DNA of 54,146 bases from CAVQGZ01 sp964356295 (GCA_964356295.1 CAYHHE010000006.1:1-54146), one strand, 5' to 3'; counted from the first letter of the stretch, positions 15,800-24,502 are shown. The notes: a model not told the origin generated them from the letters alone. Made by a program: numbers and translations.

Positions 15800-16975
15800 C
15801 TACCGCAGCACGCCGCGGTAGACCTCGACGGTCTCCTCGGCGATGCTGTCCCAGCTGAACGCGTCGACCGCCCGCTCGCGCCCCGCCCGGCCCATGGCCG
15901 CGGCACGGTCCGGACGCTCGATGAGCTCGTTGATCGAGGTCGCCAGCCCCTGCTCGAACGCCTCGGGGTCCCGCGAGTCGTAGTGGACGAGCAGCCCAGT
16001 GCTGCCGTGGTCGACGACCTCGGGGATGCCCCCGACGTCGCTGGCCACGACTGCGGTCTCGCAGGCCATCGCCTCGAGGTTGACGATGCCCTGGGGCTCG
16101 TAGACCGACGGGCAGGCGAAGAGCGTGGCGTGGGAGAGCACCTGGCGGACGTCCGCACGGGGAAGCATCTCCGCGACCCACACCACCCCGGTGCGCTCGG
16201 CCCGGAGGGTGGCGACGGCGTCCTCGGTCTCCGCAGCGAGCTCGGCGGTGTCCGGTGAGCCCGCCAGCAGCACCAGCTGGGCGTCCGGGTGCACGCTGCG
16301 CATGGCTCGCAGCAGGTGCGGCACCCCTTTCTGCCGGGTGATCCGCCCGACGAAGGCCACCGACCGGCGGTCCGGGTCCACGCCCAGGCGCTCCAGCACG
16401 TCGGAGTCGGAGACCCGGTGGTAGAACTCGGAGTCGATCCCGTTGTGCACCACCCGAACCTTCGCCGGGTCGACACGCGGGTAGGCCGACAGCACGTCCT
16501 CCCGCATCCCACGACTCACGGCGATGATCGCATCCGCGGACTCGTACGCCGTCCGCTCGGCCCATGACGAGATGCGGTAGCCGCCACCGAGCTGCTCGGC
16601 CTTCCACGGGCGCAGCGGCTCCAGGGAGTGCGCCGTGACGACGTGCGGTCGATCGTGCAGCAGGCTGGCGACGCGTCCGGCGAGGTTGGTGTACCAGGTG
16701 TGGGAGTGCAGGATGTCCGGCGGGTCACCGCCGGGAGCGACCCGGTCGGCCAGCACGAGGTCGGCTGAGAGCTGGGCGAGGGCGCTGTTGGCCTGCGGCA
16801 TGCGCGGGTCGACCTCGGCGACGCAGGTGGCCCCGGGCCGGTCCTCGCCCGTGCAGTACACGTCCACGCTGACGTCGGCTCGAGCCCGCAGCGCCGGCAC
16901 CAGGTGGTCCACGTGCACCCCGGCCCCGCCGTAGACGAACGGAGGGAACTCTCTGGTCATCAGCGCGACCCGCAT
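15800..16975 (-). CDS. glgA: Glycogen synthase / alpha-maltose-1-phosphate synthase (GT4)
   Basis: 391 aa GT-B glycosyltransferase. MRVALMTREFPPFVYGGAGVHVDHL carries the N-terminal glycine-rich loop; FVGRITRQKGVPHLLRAM and the EPQGIVNLEAMACETAVVASDVGGIPEV block contain the donor-site glutamates of family GT4. Actinobacterial members of this group use ADP-glucose, and the mycobacterial orthologue (Rv1212c, GlgM) adds it to glucose-1-phosphate to make maltose-1-phosphate. Both names are in use. It is divergent from glgC, which makes the ADP-glucose. The ATG is six nt from a TAGTGT -10, suggesting a leaderless mRNA. Confidence 0.92.
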   Translation of the reverse strand: MRVALMTREFPPFVYGGAGVHVDHLVPALRARADVSVDVYCTGEDRPGATCVAEVDPRMPQANSALAQLSADLVLADRVAPGGDPPDILHSHTWYTNLAGRVASLLHDRPHVVTAHSLEPLRPWKAEQLGGGYRISSWAERTAYESADAIIAVSRGMREDVLSAYPRVDPAKVRVVHNGIDSEFYHRVSDSDVLERLGVDPDRRSVAFVGRITRQKGVPHLLRAMRSVHPDAQLVLLAGSPDTAELAAETEDAVATLRAERTGVVWVAEMLPRADVRQVLSHATLFACPSVYEPQGIVNLEAMACETAVVASDVGGIPEVVDHGSTGLLVHYDSRDPEAFEQGLATSINELIERPDRAAAMGRAGRERAVDAFSWDSIAEETVEVYRGVLR

Positions 16976-16981
16976 GGGATC

Positions 16982-16991
16982 ACACTATGGT
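16982..16991. promoter_or_regulatory. Overlapping divergent -10 elements between glgA and glgC
   Basis: TAGTGT on the reverse strand (16987-16982) is six nt before the glgA ATG. TATGGT on the forward strand (16986-16991) is seven nt before the glgC ATG at 16999. They share the TA at 16986-16987. This ten-base core sits in a 23-bp intergenic gap, so both -35 regions must lie within the opposite coding sequence. Confidence 0.55.
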
Positions 16992-16998
16992 GCCCAGT

Positions 16999-18225
16999 AT
17001 GGCTCGCGGGAGCGGACGGGTGCTTGGGATCGTGCTTGCCGGCGGCGAAGGCAAGCGGCTGATGCCGCTGACGGCGGATCGCGCCAAACCGGCTGTCCCC
17101 TTCGGCGGTTCCTACCGGCTCATCGACTTCGTGCTGTCGAACCTGGTCAACGGCGGCATCGACCGCATCGCCGTGCTGACCCAGTACAAGTCGCACTCGC
17201 TGGACCGGCACATCTCGCTGACCTGGCGGATGAGCAACCTGCTGGGGCAGTACGTGACCCCGGTCCCGGCCCAGCAGCGGCTCGGACCGCGCTGGTACCT
17301 GGGCAGCGCCGACGCGATCTACCAGTCGCTCAACCTCATCCACGACGAGGAGCCGGACTACGTGGTCGTGTTCGGGGCCGACAACGTCTACCGGATGGAC
17401 CCCTCGCAGATGCTGGAGGCCCACATCGACTGCGGCGCTGGGCTCACCGTGGCCGGTATCAGGGTCCCGCGCCGCGATGCCAGCGGGTTCGGCATCATCG
17501 AGACGACCGACGGCACCAAGATCGACGAGTTCCTGGAGAAGCCCGCGGACCCCCCCGCCGTCCCGGACGACCCCGAGGCCAGCTACGCGTCCATGGGCAA
17601 CTACGTCTTCACCACCGACGCGCTGCTGGAGGCCTTGAAGGTCGACGGCGACGACGCGGGCTCGGTGCACGACATGGGCGGCAGCATCGTCCCGATGCTC
17701 GTCGGCAACGGCGACGCGGCGGTCTACGACTTCAGCAGCAACATGGTGCCGGGCAGCACCCCGCGCGACCACGCCTACTGGCGTGACGTCGGGACGCTGA
17801 AGATGTACCACGAGGCCCACATGGACCTGATCTCCGTCGAGCCCATGTTCAACCTCTACAACCGGGACTGGCCGATCTTGACCAGCCACCCGCAGCTGCC
17901 CGGGGCGAAGTTCGTCCAGGGGGGGACGGCGCGCGAGTCGATCGTCGGGCTCGGCTGCATCCTGGCTGGGTCGTTCGTCGACCACAGCGTGCTCTCCCCG
18001 GGGGTGCGGGTGCTCGAGGGGGCGACGGTGTCGCACTCGGTGCTGATGTCCGGGACGCGCGTGGGTCCTGGTGCGGTCATCCGCAACGCGATACTGGACA
18101 AGTCCATCGATGTCCCGCCCGGGGCGCTCATCGGAGTCGACCACGACCACGACCGAGCGCGCGGCTTCACCGTCAGCGACGAGGGCATCGTCGTCCTGGG
18201 CAAGGGGCAGACCATCCAGCCATGA
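16999..18225 (+). CDS. glgC: Glucose-1-phosphate adenylyltransferase (ADP-glucose pyrophosphorylase)
   Basis: 408 aa from ATG 16999. It makes ADP-glucose from ATP and glucose-1-phosphate for glycogen and maltosyl-phosphate synthesis. The nucleotide-binding motif GIVLAGGEGKRLMPLTADRAKPAVPFGG, the substrate region YVVVFGADNVYRMD and the hexapeptide C-terminal beta-helix (SFVDHSVLSPGVRVLEGATVSHSV) are present. A start 12 nt upstream (16987) is in frame, but it lies inside the TATGGT -10 hexamer, so 16999 is preferred. Confidence 0.96.
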   Translation: MARGSGRVLGIVLAGGEGKRLMPLTADRAKPAVPFGGSYRLIDFVLSNLVNGGIDRIAVLTQYKSHSLDRHISLTWRMSNLLGQYVTPVPAQQRLGPRWYLGSADAIYQSLNLIHDEEPDYVVVFGADNVYRMDPSQMLEAHIDCGAGLTVAGIRVPRRDASGFGIIETTDGTKIDEFLEKPADPPAVPDDPEASYASMGNYVFTTDALLEALKVDGDDAGSVHDMGGSIVPMLVGNGDAAVYDFSSNMVPGSTPRDHAYWRDVGTLKMYHEAHMDLISVEPMFNLYNRDWPILTSHPQLPGAKFVQGGTARESIVGLGCILAGSFVDHSVLSPGVRVLEGATVSHSVLMSGTRVGPGAVIRNAILDKSIDVPPGALIGVDHDHDRARGFTVSDEGIVVLGKGQTIQP

Positions 18226-18240
18226 CCGTCACCGAAGCGG

Positions 18241-18867
18241 TCAGCGCTTGACGGCTGCGAGCAGACCGTCTCCGAGCGGGAGCATCACCGGCACGACCCG
18301 GTCATCCTCACGCAGTGCCCGCCCGAGCTCGCGGATCGCGACCGTCTCGGGGTCGCGCTGCGCCGGGTCGGCCACCCGGTCGTGCCACAGCGCGTTGTCG
18401 AAGGCGACCACCCCGCCGGGACGAAGCAGCCGTAGCGAGTGCTCGAAGTACTCGGGGTACTCGCGCTTGTCCCCGTCGCAGTGGACCACGTCGTAGTCGC
18501 CGTCCTTCAGCCGTGGCAGCACCTCCAGCGCGCGGCCGGGGATCAGACGCAGCCGAGTGTGCGGGATGCCCTCCTCGGTGAACGCCTCCCGGGCCAGACG
18601 CAGGTGCTCGCCCTCCCGGTCGATCGTGGTGAGAATCCCGTCCGGAGCCATCCCCCGCAGCAGCCACAGCCCCGACACGCCCGTGCCGGTCCCAATCTCG
18701 ACGACCTTGTGCGCGCGCAGCGCGGCCGCGACGAACCGCAACGCCGCCCCCACGCCGGCGCCGACGGGTGCCACACCGACCTCCTCGGCGCGGGCGCGGG
18801 CGCGGGCAAGGATCTCGTCCTCGCTGAGATACCCGTCGGCGTACGCCCAGGTCGCGGGCTTGGGCAC
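18241..18867 (-). CDS. SAM-dependent O-methyltransferase (class I; Rv1220c-like), start uncertain
   Basis: 208-214 aa. The SAM-binding motif is VVEIGTGTGVSGLWLLRGM, followed by ILTTIDREGEHLRLAREAF and VVHCDGDKREYPEYF. The C-terminus GDGLLAAVKR matches the caffeoyl-CoA-type family. The substrate is unknown. GTG 18867 is the only canonical start near the N-terminus, but it has no ribosome-binding site. An in-frame ATC at 18885 has AGGAG six nt upstream (18892-18898) and would give six more residues (IATTSP). A TAGGCT -10 at 18944-18939 precedes it. It converges on glgC and diverges from sigE, as in mycobacteria. Confidence 0.85.
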   Translation of the reverse strand: MPKPATWAYADGYLSEDEILARARARAEEVGVAPVGAGVGAALRFVAAALRAHKVVEIGTGTGVSGLWLLRGMAPDGILTTIDREGEHLRLAREAFTEEGIPHTRLRLIPGRALEVLPRLKDGDYDVVHCDGDKREYPEYFEHSLRLLRPGGVVAFDNALWHDRVADPAQRDPETVAIRELGRALREDDRVVPVMLPLGDGLLAAVKR

Positions 18868-18891
18868 CGGGCTGGTGGTGGCGATGGCAGT

Positions 18892-18898
18892 CTCCTGG
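18892..18898 (-). promoter_or_regulatory. Shine-Dalgarno sequence pointing to an ATC start of the O-methyltransferase
   Basis: The reverse strand reads CCAGGAG, then six nt, then ATC (18885-18883) in the methyltransferase frame. No ATG, GTG or TTG is in frame at suitable spacing. This suggests a rare AUC start or a recent loss of an ATG. Confidence 0.4.
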
Positions 18899-19113
18899 AG
18901 TACGCGGTCGTCCCCGGCCGGCGTGGGCCGTCGCGCGCAGCCTATCGGGCGGGGCCATAGTGGCTGGGGCTGCCGTGCGGTGAACGGATCGTCAAGTCGT
19001 GTCAGAGGAGTGTCAGCGGGTGCTGCGCTGGCTGGCGATCGGACGAGGACGGCGGGACCATTGTGGTGCGGCACCAACGGCCGCCGTCGGCTCAGCGAAG
19101 GAGGTGGCCCCCG

Positions 19114-19725
19114 ATGTCGTACTCGGGTGTGCTGGCCGCCCCGTCCGGCTGGGACCCGCCGTCCTGGGAGCAGATCGTCCGCGAGCACCGGTCGTGGGTC
19201 TACCGGCTGGCCTACCGGCTCACCGGGAACAGCCACGACGCCGAGGACCTCACCCAGGACGTGTTCGTCCGGGTGTTCCGGTCGCTGTCGACCTACCGCC
19301 CGGGCTCGTTCGAGGGCTGGCTGCACAGGATCACCACGAACCTGTTCCTGGACGGGCTGCGCCGGCACGCTCGCCAGCGCACCCAGGTCCTGGAGGAGGG
19401 CGACGATCGGCTGCGCGACGCCGACGCCGACCCGGGCCAGGCCCTGCACGACGCGGTGCTGGAGGCGGACGTCCAGGCGGCCTTGGACGCGCTCTCCCCG
19501 GACTTCCGCGCCGCTGTGCTCCTGTGCGACGTCCACGGACTGACCTACGAAGAGGTCGGCGACCTGCTCGGCATCAAGCTGGGGACGGTTCGCAGCCGCA
19601 TCCACCGGGGCCGACGGCAGATGCGCCAGTCGCTGGCCCACCGGGCCCCGCGCCCGGCGGCCACCGACTCGACCCGCTGCACTGCGGGCAGATCCCCGCA
19701 CCATGATGAGCTCACAACCTGCTGA
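19114..19725 (+). CDS. sigE: ECF RNA polymerase sigma factor, SigE type
   Basis: 203 aa. Region 2 is seen in WEQIVREHRSWVYRLAYRLTGNSHDAEDLTQDVFVRVFRSL and LHRITTNLFLD; region 4 in ALDALSPDFRAAVLLCDVHGLTYEEVGDLLGIKLGTVRSRIHRGRRQMR. It directs transcription of envelope-stress genes in relatives. ATG 19114 has GGAGG eight to nine nt upstream and is preferred over an in-frame upstream GTG. It is followed almost immediately by htrA; the rseA anti-sigma gene that lies between them in mycobacteria is absent. The last 30 residues are not conserved and run to just before the htrA start. Confidence 0.92.
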   Translation: MSYSGVLAAPSGWDPPSWEQIVREHRSWVYRLAYRLTGNSHDAEDLTQDVFVRVFRSLSTYRPGSFEGWLHRITTNLFLDGLRRHARQRTQVLEEGDDRLRDADADPGQALHDAVLEADVQAALDALSPDFRAAVLLCDVHGLTYEEVGDLLGIKLGTVRSRIHRGRRQMRQSLAHRAPRPAATDSTRCTAGRSPHHDELTTC

Positions 19726-19753
19726 CCTGCAGATCACGCTGAGAGGGACGATG

Positions 19754-21094
19754 ATGACCGACGTGACGACACCGCCTCCGGGCCCGCCCGCCAACGGCTG
19801 GTGGTCGCGCCCGCCCGAGCCGGCAGACACCGGTGCCATGCCGGCCGCACCGGCGACCGGCACGCCGCCGGCCTCGACGACGGTGGACGACATGCCGACC
19901 CGTCCGGTCCCGCCGTACGCGGGTCCCGGCTTCACCGGCAACGACCCGTGGCGAACCCCGATGGCAGATCCCGGCTCCGCAGCCCCCCCACCGCCGCCCC
20001 CGGCCGATCCCGCTCCGCCGCGACCTCGCCGGCGCGGGCCCGGGTGGCTCGGGCTCGGCGCCGCGGCCTTGGTGGCCGGCCTGCTCGGTGGTCTGGTGGG
20101 TGCCCAGCTCGCTGCTGACCCGACGCAGCCCACCGGGCAGACCTCGCAGCCGGAGAGCTCGGCGATCGAGGACGTCCAGACTCCAGGGCGCGCCCCGGAG
20201 TCCGTCGCCGGCATCGCCGAGGCGGCCCTGCCCAGCGTCGTGTCGATCACCACGCCCGTCGGAAGCGGCTCCGGCTTCATCATCACCGACGACGGCTACA
20301 TCATCACCAACAACCACGTCATCGTCGACGCCGTTGCCGACGGGGACGGTGACGGCGTCCAGGTGACCCTTCAGGACGGGCGTTCGAGCCAGGCCGTCGT
20401 CGTCGGCCGCAGCCCTGCCTACGACCTTGCGGTGCTCGACGTCGAGCTGTCCGACCTCACCCCGCTCGCGCTGGGCGACTCCGACGAGGTCGTCGTCGGG
20501 GACCCGGTCGTCGCCGTCGGCAGCCCGCTGGGGCTGGACGGCACCGTGACGTCGGGCATCGTGTCGGCCGTCGACCGTCCGGTGACCGCCGGTGGCCAGG
20601 GCGAGGTGAGCTTCATCAACGCCATCCAGACGGACGCGGCGATCAACCCGGGGAACTCCGGCGGGCCACTGCTGGATGCAGCGGGGCGGGTCGTGGGGGT
20701 CAACTCCTCGATCGCGTCGCTGACGTCGTTCGCAGGGCAGGCCGGATCCATCGGGCTGGGCTTCGCCATCCCGATCAACCAGGCGCGGGTGACCGCCGAG
20801 CAGATCATCGCCGAAGGTGAGGCGTCCTACCCGATCATCGGTGCCACCCTCGACCAGCAGAGCACCGGCCAGGGCGTGGCCATCGACTCCGTCGTCGACG
20901 GTGGTCCCGCCGATCGTGCGGGGCTGGCGCCGGGTGACCGCATCGTCGCCCTCGACGGCGTCCCGGTTCGGGGCCCCGATGAGCTCATCGTCGCCATAAG
21001 GGCGCAGCAGCCAGGCGATACCGTAGAGCTGACCTACGAGCGTGACGGCACGGAGGAGTCGGTGAGCGTGGAGCTCGGCTCAGCCGTGGGGTAG
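19754..21094 (+). CDS. htrA: HtrA/DegP-type trypsin-like serine protease with PDZ domain
   Basis: 446 aa. A Pro-rich cytoplasmic region of about 95 residues precedes one transmembrane anchor (GWLGLGAAALVAGLLGGLVG), so the protease lies outside the membrane. The catalytic triad is seen in TNNHVI (His), YDLAVLDV (Asp) and NPGNSGGPLL (Ser). One PDZ domain follows (VVDGGPADRAGLAPGDRIVALDG). It degrades or chaperones misfolded envelope proteins. ATG 19754 is preferred over the adjacent ATG 19751 because it gives better spacing from GAGAGGG. The gene begins 28 nt after sigE and is followed by tatB at 23 nt, consistent with an operon. Confidence 0.94.
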   Translation: MTDVTTPPPGPPANGWWSRPPEPADTGAMPAAPATGTPPASTTVDDMPTRPVPPYAGPGFTGNDPWRTPMADPGSAAPPPPPPADPAPPRPRRRGPGWLGLGAAALVAGLLGGLVGAQLAADPTQPTGQTSQPESSAIEDVQTPGRAPESVAGIAEAALPSVVSITTPVGSGSGFIITDDGYIITNNHVIVDAVADGDGDGVQVTLQDGRSSQAVVVGRSPAYDLAVLDVELSDLTPLALGDSDEVVVGDPVVAVGSPLGLDGTVTSGIVSAVDRPVTAGGQGEVSFINAIQTDAAINPGNSGGPLLDAAGRVVGVNSSIASLTSFAGQAGSIGLGFAIPINQARVTAEQIIAEGEASYPIIGATLDQQSTGQGVAIDSVVDGGPADRAGLAPGDRIVALDGVPVRGPDELIVAIRAQQPGDTVELTYERDGTEESVSVELGSAVG

Positions 21095-21117
21095 GTCCCG
21101 GCGAAGGCGGGAGCGGC

Positions 21118-21450
21118 GTGTTCGACATCGGCGTGTGGGAGATCGTGGTCATCGCCGTCGTCGCGCTGCTGGTGTTCGGGCCCGACCGGCTGCCGGAGAT
21201 GGCCCGCCAGGCCGGCGGCTGGCTTCGGGACCTGCGACGCATGGTGGCCTCCGCTCGGTCGGAGATGTCGGACTCCCTCGGCGTCGACCCCCAGTACCTG
21301 ACCGACCCGAAAGGCTCCCTGCAGCGGGAGCTGCTCGGGGAGGACGTCCCGGTCCCACCGACGACACGGCAGGGGGTGTCCAAGGCGCTCGGCCTGGACG
21401 AGGTGTCGGACGCCCTGGACGCCGATCCGGTCGACCCGGACGCGACGTAG
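21118..21450 (+). CDS. tatB: Sec-independent protein translocase subunit TatB
   Basis: 110 aa. Residues 1-20 (MFDIGVWEIVVIAVVALLVF) are a single membrane helix followed by the conserved GPDRLPEMARQAGGWLRDLRR hinge and amphipathic helix. The acidic C-terminal tail is variable. TatB, with TatC, recognises twin-arginine signal peptides at the cytoplasmic membrane. TatA and TatC are not in the window. The gene lies 23 nt after htrA, matching the sigE-htrA-tatB order of other actinobacteria. The start is GTG. Confidence 0.93.
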   Translation: MFDIGVWEIVVIAVVALLVFGPDRLPEMARQAGGWLRDLRRMVASARSEMSDSLGVDPQYLTDPKGSLQRELLGEDVPVPPTTRQGVSKALGLDEVSDALDADPVDPDAT

Positions 21451-21484
21451 GACGCCCGAGCGGTCCACGGGCCTCCAGTTGCAG

Positions 21485-22648
21485 CTACCGGCCCGTGGGG
21501 CTCAGACCGAGCGACATCCCGGCCAGCCCCCGCTGACGGTGGCCCATGCGGGTGGCGATGTCGCGGATGGCGGCTGCCGCCGGAGTGCCGGGACGGTTCA
21601 GCACGAAGGGCGTGCCGTCGTCGGCGTCCTCCCGGAGCCCGGGATCGATCGGGACGCTTCCCAGCAGCGGGACTGCTGCGCCGGTGGCTCGACTGAGCGC
21701 CTCGGCGACGACGGCGCCCCCACCGGTCCCGAAGATGTCCAGCTGCTCCCCGCAGTGCGGGCAGGCCAGCCACGCCATGTTCTCGATCACGCCGAACACC
21801 CGCTGGCGGGTCTGCACGCTGATGCTGCCGGCCCGCTCGGCGACCTCTGCCGCAGCCAGCTGCGGCGTGGTCACGACCACGATCTCTGCATTGGGCAGCA
21901 GTTGTCCCAGCGAGATGGCGATGTCACCGGTGCCGGGTGGGAGGTCCAGCAGCAGGACGTCGAGGTCCCCCCAGTACACGTCGGTGAGGAACTGCTCCAG
22001 CGCTCGGTGCAGCATCGGTCCACGCCACGCCACCGGAGCGCTGCGCTCCGGCTTGAACATCTCGGTCGAGATCAGGGCGACGTCGTAGGCCGGGACGGGA
22101 AGGATCATCTGGTCCACGACGGTCGGACGTATGCCGCCGACGCCCAGCATGCGGGGGGTGGAGTGCCCGTAGATGTCGGCGTCGAGGACCCCCACCGACA
22201 CCCCGTCGGCGGCCAGGGCGGCGGCGATGTTCACCGTGAGCGACGACTTGCCCACCCCGCCCTTGCCCGAGGCCACCGCGTAGACGCGGGTGAGCGACCC
22301 GGGCCTGGCGAACGGGATGTCTTTGGCGGGTCCGCGCAGCATCTCCTTCAGCCCGGCCCGCTGCTCGTCGCTCATCACGTCCAGTACGACCTCCACCCCG
22401 GTGACCCCGTCGACGCCGGTGAGCGCGGCGGTCACGTCCCGGGTGATCGTGTCGCGCAACGGGCAGCCGGCGACGGTCAGCAGGACGGTGACCCGGACGG
22501 CACCGTCGGCGCCGACCTCGACACTGCGCACCATGCCCAGGTCAGTGATCGGGCGACGGATCTCCGGGTCCTTCACCGTGGCCAGGGCAGCGCGGATGAC
22601 ACGCTCCATGGCGTCACCGGGGGCCGGTTGCTGAGGGTGGCTGGTCAC
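21485..22648 (-). CDS. mrp: Mrp/NBP35-family iron-sulfur carrier ATPase
   Basis: 387 aa. An N-terminal MIP18/DUF59 domain (ERVIRAALATVKDPEIRRPITDLGM and VAGCPLRDTITRD) precedes the P-loop ATPase ASGKGGVGKSSLTVNIAAAL. A CPHCGEQLDIFG motif near residue 300 is the expected cluster-bridging CxxC. It carries Fe-S clusters to apoproteins in the cytoplasm. GTG 22648 has CGGAG just upstream and is chosen; an in-frame GTG at 22687 overlapping the ABC-ATPase stop is possible and would add 13 residues. It lies directly downstream of the thiamine-precursor transport operon. Confidence 0.92.
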   Translation of the reverse strand: MTSHPQQPAPGDAMERVIRAALATVKDPEIRRPITDLGMVRSVEVGADGAVRVTVLLTVAGCPLRDTITRDVTAALTGVDGVTGVEVVLDVMSDEQRAGLKEMLRGPAKDIPFARPGSLTRVYAVASGKGGVGKSSLTVNIAAALAADGVSVGVLDADIYGHSTPRMLGVGGIRPTVVDQMILPVPAYDVALISTEMFKPERSAPVAWRGPMLHRALEQFLTDVYWGDLDVLLLDLPPGTGDIAISLGQLLPNAEIVVVTTPQLAAAEVAERAGSISVQTRQRVFGVIENMAWLACPHCGEQLDIFGTGGGAVVAEALSRATGAAVPLLGSVPIDPGLREDADDGTPFVLNRPGTPAAAAIRDIATRMGHRQRGLAGMSLGLSPTGR

Positions 22649-22683
22649 GGGCTCCGATGCTACGGACAACGCGGCCCGGCCGC

Positions 22684-23469
22684 TCACCCGGCGCTTCGGT
22701 GACCGGCGCGCAGCGCGTCGAGGACCTGGCCGCGCAGAGCCCCGAAGGTCTCGTCGGCCACCATGTCGGCTCGTCGGGGACGGGACAGAGCGACGCTCAC
22801 CTCCGCGAGCAGCCGGGCCGGGCGGTCCGACAGCACCAGCACCCGGTCGGAGAGCAAGATCGCCTCGTCGACGTCATGGGTCACCAGCAGAACCGTGCGC
22901 CGGTCGGCCTCCCACACCTGCTCCAGCCAGACCTGCAGGTCGCGCCGTGTGATGGCGTCCAGGGCGCCCAGCGGCTCGTCCAGCAGGATCATCTCGCGGG
23001 GGACGAGGAACGCCCGCAGCAGAGCCAGCCGCTGACGCATCCCACCGGACAGCTCGCTCGGCCAGGCCCTCTCGTAGCCGGCCAGGCCGAACCGCTCCCA
23101 CAGCCGCAGGGCGTCAGCACGGGCCTGCTGCTGCGGGACGCCCGCGACGACCGCGCCGAGGACGGCGTTGTCCAGGCAGCGCTTCCAGGGCAGCAGCGTG
23201 TCGCGCTGGGGCTGCAGCACGCACGAGCCGGGTCGCCCGCGGACGTCGCTGGCTCCCACCCATGCCCCACCTGAGTCCGGGACGAGAAGCCCGGCGAGCG
23301 TCCGCAGCACCGTGCTCTTGCCGCAGCCGCTGGGCCCGAGCAACGACACGAAGGAACCGGCTGCCCCGCCGATGCTGACCCCGTCGAGCACCGGCACCGC
23401 GTCCGTGCCGTCCCGATCGGCGGGGAACGAGTGGCGCAGGTCCTCGACCCGCCAGGCGAGGTCAGCCAC
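22684..23469 (-). CDS. ABC transporter ATP-binding protein, probable thiamine-precursor importer (ThiZ type)
   Basis: 261 aa. Walker A GPSGCGKST is at about residues 45-53, the signature ELSGGMRQRLALLRAF at about 140, Walker B MILLDEPLGALD at about 160, and the H-loop LVTHDVDEA follows. It belongs to the nitrate/sulfonate/pyrimidine-precursor group. Assignment to the thiamine precursor hydroxymethylpyrimidine or its formyl derivative rests on the operon: a TPP riboswitch, a thiamine-binding protein and a THI5/NMT1-like binding protein upstream. It overlaps the binding-protein gene by 8 nt. Confidence 0.88.
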   Translation of the reverse strand: MADLAWRVEDLRHSFPADRDGTDAVPVLDGVSIGGAAGSFVSLLGPSGCGKSTVLRTLAGLLVPDSGGAWVGASDVRGRPGSCVLQPQRDTLLPWKRCLDNAVLGAVVAGVPQQQARADALRLWERFGLAGYERAWPSELSGGMRQRLALLRAFLVPREMILLDEPLGALDAITRRDLQVWLEQVWEADRRTVLLVTHDVDEAILLSDRVLVLSDRPARLLAEVSVALSRPRRADMVADETFGALRGQVLDALRAGHRSAG

Positions 23470-24502
23470 GCGGCAGGAAGTCGTTGCTGAACGCCTGGCT
23501 CGCCTCGACCGGGTCGGGGGACACCCCGGAGGTGGTGAGGAAGTCGGCGAAGGCGGTCCAGGTCTGCTCGTCCTGCTCCCCCCACACCCCGGACTCGGGC
23601 AGGAACAACGGGGCGTAGTAGTCCACGGCAGCCTCGACGAGGGCCGGGTCCAGCTCGGGGACCTGGTCGAGAAGATGCTCCGAAGCGCTCGTCGGGTCGT
23701 CGACGGCGAACCGGTACCCGCGCGCGGTGACCTCGAGGAAGTCCTTCACCAGGGCGGGATCGCCGGTCAGGGCCGACTCGGCGGCCAGCACGAGCGGGGT
23801 GTACCAGTTGGGGATGCATGCCGACCAGTCGGCGAACCTGATCTGGTCGACCTCGATGCCCTCGACCACCTCGGCGCGCAGCGCGTCCCAGCCCGAGAAC
23901 ACCCAGGCGCTGTCGAACTGGTCGGTGGTCAGCCCGGCGAGGTAGTCGACGTTGCCCAGCGTGACGAACTCCACCGTCGAGGGGTCGGCGCCGTCGCAGG
24001 CCATCAGGGCGGAGATGATCTCGGTCTCCAGGGCCCCGCCGAAGCCGCCGTACCGGGTGCCCTCCAGGTCGCGTGGCCGGGTCAGGCCGTCCTCGGCCAG
24101 CCCGAACAGCACCGAGTCGTTGACCGGGAGGATGGCCGCGATCGACACCACCGGGACCCCCGCGCCTCTGGCCGGAAGCAGGGACTCCGCCTGGGCAAGG
24201 CCGATGTCGGCCGCGCCGCTGGCGACGGCCTGCTCCACCCCGGCGTCGGCCGGTTCGATGATCGTCAGGTCGATGCCGGCGTCGGCGTACCAGCCCTGCT
24301 CCTGCGCGGTGTAGATGCCGACGTGGTGGGCGTTGGGCGTCCAGTTCAGCATGAGGGTGAGTGGGCGCCGCTCGTCGTCCTGCGACGGCGCGGGCTGCGC
24401 GCATCCGGCGATCGCCAGGGTGGCAGCCATCGTGACGACGACAGCCGCGACGGGCCCACTGCCGGGACGCCGAGCCGGGCCGGGCGTGGGGCGAGTCGTC
24501 AT
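23462..24502 (-). CDS. Substrate-binding lipoprotein, THI5/NMT1-like (ThiY type)
   Basis: 346 aa. A signal peptide ends in the lipobox LAIAGC (Cys about residue 34). The mature protein starts the NMT1/THI5 fold with LTLMLNWTPNAHHVGIYTAQ, followed by GWYADAGIDLTIIEPAD and VASGAADIGLAQAESLLPA. In the ThiXYZ system the corresponding protein binds N-formyl-4-amino-5-aminomethyl-2-methylpyrimidine for salvage into thiamine. GTGAGG lies upstream of the ATG, within the end of the permease gene; the gap is 8 nt. Confidence 0.88.
   Translation of the reverse strand: MTTRPTPGPARRPGSGPVAAVVVTMAATLAIAGCAQPAPSQDDERRPLTLMLNWTPNAHHVGIYTAQEQGWYADAGIDLTIIEPADAGVEQAVASGAADIGLAQAESLLPARGAGVPVVSIAAILPVNDSVLFGLAEDGLTRPRDLEGTRYGGFGGALETEIISALMACDGADPSTVEFVTLGNVDYLAGLTTDQFDSAWVFSGWDALRAEVVEGIEVDQIRFADWSACIPNWYTPLVLAAESALTGDPALVKDFLEVTARGYRFAVDDPTSASEHLLDQVPELDPALVEAAVDYYAPLFLPESGVWGEQDEQTWTAFADFLTTSGVSPDPVEASQAFSNDFLPRG

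Noticed and set aside
18308..18958. 216-codon reverse frame starting with ATG beside the O-methyltransferase
   Set aside because: It is offset from the true methyltransferase frame and lacks the SAM motifs.
19726..19753. Remnant of an rseA gene between sigE and htrA
   Set aside because: The 28-nt gap contains no zinc-anti-sigma HxxxCxxC motif, and the sigE tail is not similar to RseA.
22684..24502. Sulfonate/taurine importer as identity of the ABC operon
   Set aside because: The TPP riboswitch and the DUF77 protein at the head, plus the NMT1/THI5-like NWTPN motif of the binding protein, point to a thiamine precursor.
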